A DNA stretch of 64,000 nt from Bradyrhizobium_A sp052115025 (GCF_052115025.1 NZ_JBFRFW010000014.1:131133-195132); one strand, 5' to 3'; shown: positions 44,358 to 53,680, counted from the stretch's first letter. Program-made: numbers and translations. The notes: generated by a model from the sequence alone, not told the origin.

Positions 44358-45712
44358 GCGCGCTTGGAATGGGGCTCGCCTACGGCGTGGCGACGCTGGT
44401 GGCGATGTTTTCCGGCATGCCGATCGCGTTTGCGCTCGGCGCCGTCGCCGTAGCGTTCATGGCGCTGTATATGCCGGCCGCGTCGCTCGATACGGTGACG
44501 CAGAACGTCTACGAGGAAATCGCCTCGATCACGCTGCTGTCGATCCCGCTGTTCATCCTCAAAGGCGCGGCGATCGGCAAGTCGCGCGCCGGCCAGGACC
44601 TCTACTCGGCGCTGCATGCCTGGCTGCATCGCATCCCCGGCGGCCTCGGCGTCGCCAACGTGTTCGCCTGCGCGCTGTTCGCGGCGATGGCCGGCTCGTC
44701 GCCGGCGACATGTTCGGCAATCGGCTCGGCCGGCATTCCCGAGATGCGCAAGCGCGGCTATTCCGGCGGCTTTGCAGCCGGCATCATCGCCGCCGGCGGC
44801 ACGCTCGGCATCCTGCTGCCGCCGTCCATCACCATGATCCTGTTCGCGGTCGCCGCGGAAAAATCCCTCGGCCGCCTGTTCCTTGCCGGCATCGGGCCGG
44901 GCCTGTTGCTGGTGACGCTGTTCGGCCTCTACGCCGTGGTCCGCTTCCGCAAGGAGTACGCCACCGCCAAGGCGGCGTATGAGGCGACCGGCGCCTCCTC
45001 GCCGATCCTGGTGCAGGACAGCTACACCATGTCGGAACGCTTCAGCATGCTGCCGCGGGTGCTGCCGTTCGTGACGCTGCTGACCGGCGTGATGATCGCG
45101 CTCTATGGCGGCTATGCGACGCCGTCCGAGACCGCCGGCCTCGGCGGCCTGCTGGCGCTGGCGCTGATCGCGCTGATCTACAGCGTCTGGCGCCCGGCCG
45201 ACCTTGCGCCGATCCTGTCCTCGACCATCCGCGAATCCACCATGCTGTTGATGATCATCGGCATGTCGCTGCTGTACTCTTACGTGATGAGCTACCTGCA
45301 CATCTCGCAGTCGACGGCACAGGCGATCGTCGACATGCACCTGCCGAAATGGCAGCTGCTGGCCGCGATCCTCGCCATGGTGATCGTGCTCGGCTTCTTC
45401 CTGCCGCCGGTTTCCATCATCCTGATGACCGCGCCGATCATCCTGCCGCCGCTGCGCGCAGCTGGCTTCGACATCATCTGGTTTGGCATCGTCCTGACCA
45501 TCGTGATGGAGATGGGACTGATCCACCCGCCGGTCGGCCTCAACATCTTCGTCATCCGCAACGTCGCCCCCGACATTCCGCTGCGCGAGGTGATCTGGGG
45601 CACGCTGCCATTCGTGCTGCTGATGTTCGGCGCGGTCGTGCTGCTGTGTCTCGTGCCGCAGATCTCGACCCTCCTGCCGGACCTGGTGATGGGACCGGAG
45701 GCGGCACGGTAG
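44354..45712 (+). CDS. TRAP transporter large permease (DctM family)
   Basis: A 452-residue permease with about 12 TM segments. It has the DctM elements FAAMAGSSPATCSAIGS, the re-entrant-loop block GGTLGILLPPSITMILFAV, and the C-terminal half GLIHPPVGLNIFVIRNVAP. It carries out sodium-driven uptake of the bound organic acid, probably malonate by context. The start overlaps dctQ by 4 bases. It ends 2 bases from the convergent DMT transporter. Confidence 0.9.
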   Translation: MSALGMGLAYGVATLVAMFSGMPIAFALGAVAVAFMALYMPAASLDTVTQNVYEEIASITLLSIPLFILKGAAIGKSRAGQDLYSALHAWLHRIPGGLGVANVFACALFAAMAGSSPATCSAIGSAGIPEMRKRGYSGGFAAGIIAAGGTLGILLPPSITMILFAVAAEKSLGRLFLAGIGPGLLLVTLFGLYAVVRFRKEYATAKAAYEATGASSPILVQDSYTMSERFSMLPRVLPFVTLLTGVMIALYGGYATPSETAGLGGLLALALIALIYSVWRPADLAPILSSTIRESTMLLMIIGMSLLYSYVMSYLHISQSTAQAIVDMHLPKWQLLAAILAMVIVLGFFLPPVSIILMTAPIILPPLRAAGFDIIWFGIVLTIVMEMGLIHPPVGLNIFVIRNVAPDIPLREVIWGTLPFVLLMFGAVVLLCLVPQISTLLPDLVMGPEAAR

Positions 45713-45714
45713 CT

Positions 45715-46575
45715 TTAAGCGAAGCGCCGCGCGCCGAACACGCACAGCACCACGACGGCGGTCACCGCGATCATCGCCGGCTCGACCGCCTCGTGCAGCA
45801 GCGTGGCCGCCAGCGCCAGGCCGAAGAACGGCTGCAGCAGCTGCAGCTGCCCGACGGCGGCGATGCCGCCGAGCGCAAGGCCACGGTACCAGAACACGAA
45901 CCCGATCAGCATGCTGAACAGCGAGACGTAGGCAAGGCCAAGCCAGGCGGACTCAGTAATGCCCTGCGCCGACGACGGCCATGTCGCGAGCACGGCCGCA
46001 GCCATCACCGGCAACGACAGCACCAGCGCCCACGAGATCACCTGCCAGCCACCGAGCCGGCGCGACAGCCGGGCACCCTCCGCGTAGCCGAGCCCGCAGA
46101 CCACGATCGCCGCCAGCATCAGGAGATCGCCGACGGACGCCGCGCCGACGCCCCGGCTCAGCGCAAAGCCCGCCACGCAGATGCTGCCGAGACCGGAGAA
46201 CAGCCAGAACGGCGGTTGCGGCCGCTCACCTCCCCGCAGCACGCCGAACACCGCCGTCGACAGCGGCAGCAGCCCGACATAGACGACCGAGTGCGCCGAG
46301 GTGATGTGCTGCAGCGCCAGCGCGGTCAGCAGCGGAAATCCGACCACCACGCCGAGCGCAGTGATCACGAGCGGTACCAGATCCGCACGGGCGGGGCGCG
46401 GCTGGCGGAACGCGAGCAGCAGGCCGAGCCCCAGCAGGCCGGCAATGACGGCGCGGGCCACCGTCAGGAACACCGGATCGAAGCCGGTGACCGCGGCCCG
46501 TGTCGCCGGCAGCGACCCGCTGAAGATCAGCATTCCGAGAAAGCCGTTGATCCAGCCGGCCGACGTCTTGTCCAT
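45715..46575 (-). CDS. DMT-superfamily (EamA) transporter
   Basis: A 286-residue protein with ten hydrophobic helices in two EamA repeats. The first contains SGSLPATRAAVTGFDPVFLT, the second SRRLGGWQVISWALVLS and LQLLQPFFGLALAATLLHEA, both typical EamA ends. Usually exports amino acids or metabolites; the substrate is unknown. It is divergent from a MocR-type regulator that probably controls it, a common pairing. The start at MDKTSAGW is preferred over a 9-residue longer one. Confidence 0.87.
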   Translation of the reverse strand: MDKTSAGWINGFLGMLIFSGSLPATRAAVTGFDPVFLTVARAVIAGLLGLGLLLAFRQPRPARADLVPLVITALGVVVGFPLLTALALQHITSAHSVVYVGLLPLSTAVFGVLRGGERPQPPFWLFSGLGSICVAGFALSRGVGAASVGDLLMLAAIVVCGLGYAEGARLSRRLGGWQVISWALVLSLPVMAAAVLATWPSSAQGITESAWLGLAYVSLFSMLIGFVFWYRGLALGGIAAVGQLQLLQPFFGLALAATLLHEAVEPAMIAVTAVVVLCVFGARRFA

Positions 46576-46637
46576 CTCGCACCCTCTCCTTGGCTCCGGC
46601 ACAGTGCCGTGCGACGGCTGGCCGAGCCAGAGACAAT

Positions 46638-46681
46638 GCAGTACAATTGGATCAAACTGTCATGGCCTCTTGAGCAGTACA
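46638..46681. promoter_or_regulatory. Direct repeat in the divergent promoter region
   Basis: GCAGTACA occurs at 46638-46645 and again at 46674-46681, 36 bases apart start to start, in the 107-base gap between the divergent EamA transporter and MocR regulator. MocR proteins commonly bind spaced direct repeats. This is an operator candidate; binding is not shown. Confidence 0.4.
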
Positions 46682-46682
46682 G

Positions 46683-48084
46683 ATGGACCTGGACACCCCG
46701 TTTGCAGACGATGGCGGCACCCTCGTCGCGCGCACCATGCACACCATCCGGCAGCGCATTGCTGACGCTGGCGCCCGGCGCACGGCTGCCCTCGATCCGC
46801 GCGCTTGCGACGACGCTGCAGGTGTCGAAATCGACCGTGGTCGACGCCTATGAGCGGCTCGCGGCCGAAGGCGTCATCCACGCGCGGCGCGGTTCGGGTT
46901 TCTACGTGGCGGCGCGCCTGCCGCCCCTGTCGCTCGCGGACCTCGAACCGCGACGTGACCGCGCGATCGATCCGCTGTGGGTGTCGCGGCAGTCGCTGGA
47001 GGCCGGCGCCGACGTGCTCAGGCCGGGCTGCGGCTGGCTGCCGCCGTCCTGGATGCCGGAAGCGAGCCTGCGCAAGGCGCTGCGCCGTCTTGCGCGCGAC
47101 AGCAGCGGGGTGCTGACCGACTACGGTGCGCCGCTGGGCGCGCTGGCGCTGCGCCGGCTGCTGGCACGCCGGCTGAGCGGCCATGGCGTCGAGGCGTCGC
47201 CGGACCAGATCCTGCTCACCGATTCCGGCACGCAGGCCATCGACCTGCTGTGCCGCCTGCTGCTCGAGCCCGGCGACACGGTGCTCGTCGACGATCCCGG
47301 CTATTTCAACTTCCATGCCCTGCTGCGCGCCCACCGCGCGCGGATCGTCGGCGTGCCCTACACCCCGGCCGGTCCCGACGTCGAGGCGTTTGCCCGCATC
47401 GTCGCCGCTGCACGGCCCCGCCTTTATGTCACCAACGCTGCGCTCCACAACCCGACCGGCGCGACGCTGTCGGCCGTCACGGCGCATCGCGTGCTCAAGC
47501 TCGCCGAGCAGCACGACCTGACCATCATCGAGGACGACATCTTCGCTGACTTCGAAACCGAACCGTCGCCGCGGCTCGCCGCGTTCGACGGCCTCGCCCG
47601 TGTGGTGCAGGTCGGCAGTTTTTCCAAGACACTGTCGGCCTCGGTGCGCTGCGGCTACATCGCCAGCCGGCCCGACTGGATCGACAAGCTGATCGACCTG
47701 AAGATCGCGACGTCGTTCAGCAGCAGCCGTCTGTCAGCCGATCTGCTGCTCACCGTGCTGATGGATGGCACCTATCGCAAGCATATCGACGGCCTGCGCG
47801 TCCGGCTCGCGGCGGCCATGGGCGAAACCGCAAGCCGCTTGAAAAAGCTCGGGATCGTGCCCTGGATCGCGCCGAAGGCGGGGATGTTCCTGTGGTGCCG
47901 GCTGCCGGAGGGCCATGACGCGTCGGATCTCGCGCGCCGTGCGCTCGCTGACGGAATCGTGCTGGCGCCGGGCAATGCCTTCAGCCTGTCGCAGGCGGCC
48001 GGCCAGTTCCTGCGCTTCAATGTGGCGCAGTGCGCCGACCCGCAGATCTTCCGCAGCCTGGAGGCCGCATTGCGGTCAGCGTGA
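46683..48084 (+). pseudogene. MocR/PdxR-type GntR regulator with aminotransferase domain, frameshifted
   Basis: The N-terminus MDLDTPFADDGGTLVARTMH then TIRQRI reads in one frame from ATG 46683. From about 46757 the coding sequence continues in a second frame as LAPGARLPSIRALATTLQ, then VSKSTVVDAYERLAAEG. This is the GntR helix-turn-helix, split by a shift of +1. The aminotransferase domain is full length and intact, with PLP lysine in SFSKTLSASVRCGYI, NPTGATLS, and the C-terminal FLRFNVAQ. A sequencing error or a genuine small deletion is possible. It would regulate the divergent EamA transporter using PLP-bound effectors. Confidence 0.78.
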
Positions 48085-48092
48085 TTTTTTCC

Positions 48093-49016
48093 TTACGTCC
48101 TGGCTTTGGCGTTGATCTTGGCGTTGAGCGCCGCGGCGACACGGCTGACCGGCGGCCGGCCGATCAGGCGGCTGACGGTGTTGGTGGCGGCCAGCAATTT
48201 GGGGAGGTCGATGCCGGTTGCGATCCCCATGCCCTGCAGCATGTAGACCACATCCTCGGTCGCGACATTGCCGGTGGCGCCCGGCGCATAGGGACAGCCG
48301 CCGAGCCCGCCGGCTGCGGCGTCGATCACCCGCGCGCCCTCCTCGAGGCCGGCATAGATGTTGGCGAGCGCCTGGCCGTAGGTGTCGTGGAAGTGCAAGG
48401 CGAGCTGCGCCATCGGCACCTCGGTCGCAACGGCGCGCAGCAGCGCGCGCGCCTTCGCCGGCGTGCCAACGCCGATGGTATCGCCGAGCGAGACCTCGTA
48501 GCAGCCCTGCTCCCACAGCGCCTTCGCCACTGCGGTTACGGCGGACGGCCGCACCTCGCCGTCATAGGGGCAGCCGAGCACACAGGAGACGTAGCCGCGC
48601 ACCTTGATGCCGTCGGCCTTGGCGCGCGCCAGCACCGGCCTGAAGCGCTCGATCGATTCCTCGATCGTGCAGTTGATGTTGGCGCGGGAAAAGCCTTCGG
48701 ACGCCGAGGCGAACACCGCGACCACCCGCGCCCCCGCCGCGATCGCCGCGTCATAGCCCTTCTCGTTGGGCACCAGCACATGGAATTCGCGGTCGGGATG
48801 ATGGTTGACCGCGCGCAGCACCTGCTCGGAGCTCGCCATCTGCGGGACCGCCTTGGGCGACACGAAGCTGCCGACCTCGATGATCGGACAGCCGGCGGCC
48901 AGGAGAGCCTCGACGAATGCGACACGATCCTCGACGCTGATCGGCGTCTTCTCGTTCTGCAGCCCGTCGCGCGGACCGACCTCGACAATGCGGACCTGGT
49001 CGTTCATGGGCGTCAT
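48093..49016 (-). CDS. mvaB: Hydroxymethylglutaryl-CoA lyase
   Basis: A 307-residue TIM-barrel enzyme. VEVGPRDGLQNE (Arg16, Asp17) opens the active site, HFHDTYG (His208, His210) is the metal site, and the family signature GLGGCPYAPGATGN carries catalytic Cys241. It cleaves HMG-CoA to acetoacetate plus acetyl-CoA, the last step of leucine degradation. It overlaps a 34-codon frame by 4 bases and follows a methylglutaconyl-CoA-hydratase-like gene. The rest of the liu pathway is not in the window. Confidence 0.93.
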   Translation of the reverse strand: MTPMNDQVRIVEVGPRDGLQNEKTPISVEDRVAFVEALLAAGCPIIEVGSFVSPKAVPQMASSEQVLRAVNHHPDREFHVLVPNEKGYDAAIAAGARVVAVFASASEGFSRANINCTIEESIERFRPVLARAKADGIKVRGYVSCVLGCPYDGEVRPSAVTAVAKALWEQGCYEVSLGDTIGVGTPAKARALLRAVATEVPMAQLALHFHDTYGQALANIYAGLEEGARVIDAAAGGLGGCPYAPGATGNVATEDVVYMLQGMGIATGIDLPKLLAATNTVSRLIGRPPVSRVAAALNAKINAKART

Positions 49017-49117
49017 GTCTCTTTCGGCTTGATCTCGGCGATCTCAGCACCGACCTGCACGACGCCGGACGGCATGTGCGGCTTCCCCGTCGTCGCGATC
49101 GCGTGCGAAGCGGTCAT
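49013..49117 (-). CDS. 34-residue coupled small ORF between hydratase and HMG-CoA lyase
   Basis: A short frame (start MTASHAIATTGKPHMPSG, end QVGAEIAEIKPKET) overlaps the upstream stop (ATGA) and the downstream start (ATGA), so it is placed like a real operon gene. It occupies the site where the biotin-containing alpha subunit of methylcrotonyl-CoA carboxylase often lies, and the C-terminal GAEIAEIKP slightly resembles the last strand of biotinyl domains. No biotin AMKM motif is present. It could be a deletion remnant or chance coupling; the function is unknown. Confidence 0.4.
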   Translation of the reverse strand: MTASHAIATTGKPHMPSGVVQVGAEIAEIKPKET

Positions 49118-49908
49118 GTCTGGCTCCAGGACGGCTTGCGCTTTTCGAGGAAGGCCGAAAGCCCTTCGCGTGCTTCGGACCTCGCCCGCATATCGGCGAT
49201 CAGCTCTGCCGTCTCCATCAGCACGGCGTCGTCGATCGGCCGGCCGGCGACCGCGCCGACCAGCGCCTTGGCGGCCGCGCGCGCCTGAGGCGCACCGCCA
49301 CGCAGTTGCTTCAACAGCTCGTCGACACGGCCATCGATGGCATCGGACGCGACCACCTCATGGATCAGGCCGATCCGTGCGGCCTCCGGCGCCGTGAACA
49401 CTTCTGCCGTCTGGAAATAACGCCGGCCGACGCGCTGGCCGATCGCGCGCAGCACGTAGGGACTGATCACCGCCGGAACAAGTCCGAGCCGCACCTCGGA
49501 CAGGCAGAAGGTTGCATCACTGGTGGCAATGGCGATGTCGCAGGCCGCCACGAGGCCGATGCCTCCGCCATAGACCGGCCCTTGCACGCGGGCGATGGTC
49601 GTCTGCGGCATGCGATCGAGCGCCGCCAGCATGCGCGCCAGCGGCTGGGCGTCCCGGACATTTTCCTCTCGTGTGAACGTCGACGCCTTCTTCATCCAGT
49701 TGATGTCGGCACCGGCGCAGAAGCTCCTGCCTTCACCTTGCACAACGACAACGGAGACATCGGTTGCCACCGCGAGCTCGTCAAAGGCGCGCCACAACCC
49801 GGCGATAAGCTCCTCGTCGAACGCGTTGTTGCGCTCCGGGCGGTTGAGCACGACGCGGGCAACGGCCCCGCTCTTTTCGATGCGCACGTTGCTGCTGGTC
49901 ATGGTCAC
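49114..49908 (-). CDS. liuC: Enoyl-CoA hydratase, probable methylglutaconyl-CoA hydratase
   Basis: A 264-residue crotonase. FCAGADINWMKKAS supplies the first oxyanion-hole segment and VYGGGIGLVAACDIAI the second; LPAVISPYVLRAIG-type sequence (LVPAVISPYVL) follows. Position two frames upstream of HMG-CoA lyase favours 3-methylglutaconyl-CoA hydration in leucine breakdown over general beta-oxidation. Full length and intact. Upstream (49909-50203) no isovaleryl-CoA dehydrogenase or carboxylase gene is present. Confidence 0.85.
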   Translation of the reverse strand: MTMTSSNVRIEKSGAVARVVLNRPERNNAFDEELIAGLWRAFDELAVATDVSVVVVQGEGRSFCAGADINWMKKASTFTREENVRDAQPLARMLAALDRMPQTTIARVQGPVYGGGIGLVAACDIAIATSDATFCLSEVRLGLVPAVISPYVLRAIGQRVGRRYFQTAEVFTAPEAARIGLIHEVVASDAIDGRVDELLKQLRGGAPQARAAAKALVGAVAGRPIDDAVLMETAELIADMRARSEAREGLSAFLEKRKPSWSQT

Positions 49909-50203
49909 ATCCTGAACACGGCGAACCGGGCTGGTTCGATCGGGGCCCTGCCCGCCGCGCCGTCACCAAGGGGGGCCGCGCAGAGCGCCAAAGATCCCTG
50001 AACTAAAGCAGGCCCGACAGCGCTGTCCAGCGTAACATCACACGGCACTCGGGCAGTAACCGATGTATACTGAAGGGGGATGGGTCCAGAGCCGCCGAGG
50101 CGGGTGGATAGCGCCGCTCCGGATCGAAGGGCACGATCAGTCTATCATCCCGGGCGCATCGGCCAGGGATCCATGCCGTCGACCAAGACGTTCGGAAACG
50201 CCG

Positions 50204-50509
50204 TCAGTGGGTCCAGGGTTCGCCGCGCCGGAAGGCAAAATTGTCGGCATAGGCCACGGTCCGGCGGGCCGACTCGTGGGCCTCCTGCACCTGGTAGGGA
50301 ATGCCTTCCCGCTCGCAGTAGGCAACCGCGTCTTCGCGGGTATGAAAGCGCAGGGTCAGCTGCTGCTTCATGTCGCCGGAGCTGGTCCAGCCCATCAGCG
50401 GCTCAATCGTCCGCGGCTGCTCGGGCTCGAAATCGAGCTGCCATTCCCGGCTCTTGGCCTTGCCGGACTGCATGGCGTTCTTGGCGGGCTTATAGATGCG
50501 GGCCGTCAT
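50204..50509 (-). CDS. ETC complex I subunit (NDUFS4/18-kDa family)
   Basis: A 101-residue protein: MTARIYKPAKNAMQSGKAKS, then WQLDFEP, PLMGWTSSGDM, LRFHTREDAVAYCEREGI and the C-terminal YADNFAFRRGEPWTH. These match the NDUFS4 family found in alphaproteobacteria and mitochondria, an accessory subunit at the peripheral arm of NADH:ubiquinone oxidoreductase. The start at 50509 removes an 18-residue non-conserved extension. It is separate from the nuo operon, as usual. Confidence 0.88.
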   Translation of the reverse strand: MTARIYKPAKNAMQSGKAKSREWQLDFEPEQPRTIEPLMGWTSSGDMKQQLTLRFHTREDAVAYCEREGIPYQVQEAHESARRTVAYADNFAFRRGEPWTH

Positions 50510-50723
50510 GGACGACAGAAGCTCCATCTCGTTGGGTCGGTCCTGCCCAGCGCCGGCGACCAAGCCATTGCGGGGACAGGCCGGGGAGTTTTATTGTACG
50601 ATTCTGCGGTTTAACAGGGCTATTTTCCGGCAATATATTCGACGGGAAAGTCGGTTACAATCTTGCTGTCAGGCCGGGATCGGGCACGATCCCTCCATCG
50701 GTCCCCCTCACGACGTGGTCAAC

Positions 50724-51893
50724 ATGGACATCAGAGCGACACTTCCCGCCGCCGGCCGCGATCTTCGGCTCGACCTGTTCCGCGGCATCGCCAATTGGGC
50801 GATTTTCCTCGACCATATCCCCTACAACATCGTGAACTGGCTCACGACGCGGAACTACGGCTTCAGCGATGCCGCCGACCTGTTCGTGTTCATTTCCGGC
50901 TACACCGCGTCGTTCGTCTACGCCCGGATGATGATCGAGCGCGGCTTCGTCGTCGGCGCGACGCGGCTGATGAAGCGGGTGTGGCAGCTCTATGTCGCCC
51001 ACGTCTTTTTGTTCGTGATCTACATCGTCACCATCGGCTATGTGGCGATCAAATTTCACGACCCGGACATCATCAACGAGTTCAACGTCGCAGGCCTGAT
51101 CGACAATCCGATCGAAACCCTGACGCAGGGCCTGCTGCTGAAGTTCAAGCCGGTCAACCTCGACGTGCTGCCGCTCTACATCGTGCTGATGGGCGTGTTT
51201 CCGCCGATCCTGTGGCTGATGCTGCGCCATCCGGATCTCGTGATGTTCGCGTCGCTGATCCTGTATGCGGCGGCGCGACAGTTCGGCTGGAACCTGCCCG
51301 CCTATCCGGTCGGCACCTGGTACTTCAACCCGTTCTGCTGGCAGCTGCTTTTCATGTTCGGGGCCTGGTTCGCGCTCGGCGGTGCGCTGGAGTCGCGACC
51401 GATCATCCGTTCGCGCCCTCTGCTGATTGCCGGCCTCGCCTATCTGGTGTTCGCGCTGGTGATGACCATGGCTGGGCGCTTCGAGGCGCTCGGCAACCTG
51501 TTCCCGCACTGGCTGTATGACGCGTTCAATCCGAACGACAAGACCAACCTCGCGCCTTACCGCGTGCTGCACTTTGTCATCATCGCCTTCCTCGTCACCC
51601 GCTTCTTCCCGAAGAACTGGCCGGGCCTCGAATGGAAGGTGTTCGCACCGATGATCAAGTGCGGCCAGCAATCGCTGGAGGTGTTCTGTGTCGGCGTCTT
51701 CCTGTCGTTCGTCGGCCACTTTGTGCTGACGCTGAGCTCCGGCTCGGTGTTCGTGCAGGTCGCGGTGAGCGTCATCGGCATCGCCCTGATGACCGCCGTC
51801 GCCTACTATCGCGCCTGGTCCAAGCGCCAGGACAAGCCGCCGCCGCGGCCCAAACCCGCGCCGGCCGCCGCGCCTGAAACCAGCGCCGCCTGA
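50724..51893 (+). CDS. opgC: OpgC-family osmoregulated periplasmic glucan succinyltransferase
   Basis: A 389-residue integral membrane protein with about ten TM helices. The N-terminus DLRLDLFRGIANWAIFLDHI then FSDAADLFVFISGYTASFVY is the OpgC signature (acyltransferase-3-like). It adds O-succinyl groups to periplasmic glucans at the inner membrane. It ends with a Pro/Ala-rich cytoplasmic tail. The start at 50724 is preceded by a region containing TTATTGT- and TTTAACA-like AT-rich stretches that could be a promoter. No other opg gene is adjacent. Confidence 0.88.
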   Translation: MDIRATLPAAGRDLRLDLFRGIANWAIFLDHIPYNIVNWLTTRNYGFSDAADLFVFISGYTASFVYARMMIERGFVVGATRLMKRVWQLYVAHVFLFVIYIVTIGYVAIKFHDPDIINEFNVAGLIDNPIETLTQGLLLKFKPVNLDVLPLYIVLMGVFPPILWLMLRHPDLVMFASLILYAAARQFGWNLPAYPVGTWYFNPFCWQLLFMFGAWFALGGALESRPIIRSRPLLIAGLAYLVFALVMTMAGRFEALGNLFPHWLYDAFNPNDKTNLAPYRVLHFVIIAFLVTRFFPKNWPGLEWKVFAPMIKCGQQSLEVFCVGVFLSFVGHFVLTLSSGSVFVQVAVSVIGIALMTAVAYYRAWSKRQDKPPPRPKPAPAAAPETSAA

Positions 51894-52090
51894 CCTGATG
51901 GGCCAACACGGCCCGGCCGGCGGTAGGCCGCTGGCGGGCCGTCCCGGCCCTTCACGGAACAGTGATGATCACGCGTGAGCCTGCGGGCGATCGCTTGCCG
52001 CTGTCCAGCGAAGCGTGTATCGAAAGCCCGCGAATGGCCGCTCGCGGAGAGTTCGAAGGACCGGAGGGCCATACGGCCTGAAACAATCGT

Positions 52091-52167
52091 CGGGGCATAG
52101 CGCAGTCCGGTAGCGCATCTGCTTTGGGAGCAGAGGGTCGCAGGTTCGAATCCTGCTGCCCCGACCA
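52091..52167 (+). tRNA. tRNA-Pro (TGG)
   Basis: A 77-base cloverleaf. The acceptor arms CGGGGCA and TGCCCCG pair perfectly. The anticodon loop TTTGGGA has anticodon TGG, the T-arm is GGTTCGAATCC, and CCA is encoded after discriminator A. Confidence 0.96.
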
Positions 52168-52212
52168 TTCATACCGATGCCTTCGACACGAGAGCAAAAT
52201 CGACGGCGGCCG

Positions 52213-52713
52213 TCACTTCCCGCCAAACAACGGGTGGGCGACCTTGTCGCCGGGCCGAATTCCCAGCTTTTTCGCCGTTCCGGCAATGACTTCGAGCACT
52301 CCCCGAACCGGCCCGCCGGAGGAGATGATCTTCTCGGACTGGACCTGGGTGTTTTCCGCGATCCGCAGGATCCGCCCGTCGGACTGGATGAAGATCATAT
52401 CCAGGGGGATCAGGGTGTTCTTCATCCACATCGAGACCATCTGCTCGGGGTTGAAGTCGAACAACATGCCCTGCCCGTCCGGCAGCGACTTGCGGAACAT
52501 CAGCCCTCGAGCCCGCTCCTCGTCGGTGCGCATCACCTCGACGGAAAATACCTGCACGCCCGCGCCGGTGATGATCTCCAGGGACTCCCGATCGGCTGCG
52601 GCAGCGCCGGAGGGAGCAAGAAGGACGCTCCCAAGCCACGCCAGTGCCGCCATCCACGCCATGGAGCGACGACGGCCGAAGACGCCGGAAAGCGAACGAA
52701 ACCGAAATGTCAT
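52213..52713 (-). CDS. DUF192 family exported protein
   Basis: A 166-residue protein with an N-terminal signal (SMAWMAALAWLGSVLLAPSGAAAA) and a DUF192 domain: SVEVMRTDEERARGLMFRKS, then MLFDFNP, VSMWMKNTLIPLDMIF and LEVIAGTAKKLGIRPGDKV. The family's function is not established. The ATG at 52713 has GAGG upstream at proper spacing; the TTG 9 bases earlier does not. Monocistronic, just after tRNA-Pro on the opposite strand. Confidence 0.88.
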   Translation of the reverse strand: MTFRFRSLSGVFGRRRSMAWMAALAWLGSVLLAPSGAAAADRESLEIITGAGVQVFSVEVMRTDEERARGLMFRKSLPDGQGMLFDFNPEQMVSMWMKNTLIPLDMIFIQSDGRILRIAENTQVQSEKIISSGGPVRGVLEVIAGTAKKLGIRPGDKVAHPLFGGK

Positions 52714-52999
52714 GATGGCCAACCTCGAGACAGACCCCTCAATCGGCCGCGTCGGGCCGATGCCGTCGGGAATAAGGCCTATGCTCTAGCGCGGCCTGGA
52801 CGGCAGGTGAATACCGATCAAGCAGGTGGATGCGCACAATCTATTGAAGAGCACTTACTGAAGAGCGGCAATGGCTGCGCACAACCGGCCGGTCCGGACA
52901 ACTGCCACACCCCTCGGGACGAGGCTCGTCGCTTCCGGATCAATCGCGCCATTCGTGATGTCCTGGCGGTTGCCGGGCGCTGTGCCCGGCACGAACCGC

Positions 53000-53680
53000 T
53001 CAGTGCGAGGACAGCCCGGGTGCGCCGGCCTCCGGCTGGATTTCCGCCGCCATCATCCCCTTGGAGCCGGGTCCATAACGAACCAGCACATACTGGCCGG
53101 GGCGCAGCTCGGTCATGCCATAGCGGCGCAGCGTCTCCATATGGACGAAGATGTCCGGCGTGCCCTCACCGCAGGTGAGGAAGCCGAAGCCACGCAGCCG
53201 GTTGAACCACTTGACCTGTGCCCGCTCGAGACCGCTGGTCGGCGTGACCGAGGCATGTGTGCGCGGCGGCGGCAACTGTGCCGGATGGATGGCTGTCGAT
53301 TCATCCATCGACACGACACGGAAGGCCTGCAGTCCCTTCGTGCGCTGCAGGCATTCGACGACGATGCGTGCGCCCTCATACGCAGTCTGGAAACCGTCGC
53401 GCCGCAGCACTGTGACATGCAACAGCACATCGGGCCAACCGTTGTCGGGCACGATGAAGCCGTATCCTTTCGACGCGTCGAACCATTTGATCGCGCCGGT
53501 GATCTCGACAAGGTTGGCCGCGACACCTTCGGCCGCACCGATGAACGGGTCCGCGGCAGTGCCGCGATCCCGGCTGGCGAACTCGGCTGCACCGAGTCCC
53601 CTTGGATCTAGACCGCGCGATCCGGGCCCGCCTGATGCCGGCCCTCCCGGCCTCTTGGACTCAAAACCGTCCGACCCCAT
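53000..53680 (-). CDS. Double cold-shock-domain protein
   Basis: A 226-residue protein with two CSDs. CSD1 spans about residues 59-125 with IKWFDASKGYGFIVPDNG and DVLLHVTVL; CSD2 spans about 153-218 with VKWFNRLRGFGFLTC and DIFVHMETL. Both keep the RNP-1 (KGYGFI, RGFGFL) and RNP-2 (DVLLH, DIFVH) nucleic-acid-binding motifs. A 50-residue Gly/Pro-rich tail precedes CSD1. The start at 53680 has GAGG upstream. It likely binds single-stranded RNA or DNA in the cytoplasm, as other alphaproteobacterial double-CSD proteins do. Confidence 0.9.
   Translation of the reverse strand: MGSDGFESKRPGGPASGGPGSRGLDPRGLGAAEFASRDRGTAADPFIGAAEGVAANLVEITGAIKWFDASKGYGFIVPDNGWPDVLLHVTVLRRDGFQTAYEGARIVVECLQRTKGLQAFRVVSMDESTAIHPAQLPPPRTHASVTPTSGLERAQVKWFNRLRGFGFLTCGEGTPDIFVHMETLRRYGMTELRPGQYVLVRYGPGSKGMMAAEIQPEAGAPGLSSH

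Noticed and set aside
45349..46682. Upstream extension of the MocR-type frame
   Set aside because: The open frame runs through the dctM gene and the antisense of the EamA transporter. The true N-terminus is in another frame after ATG 46683.
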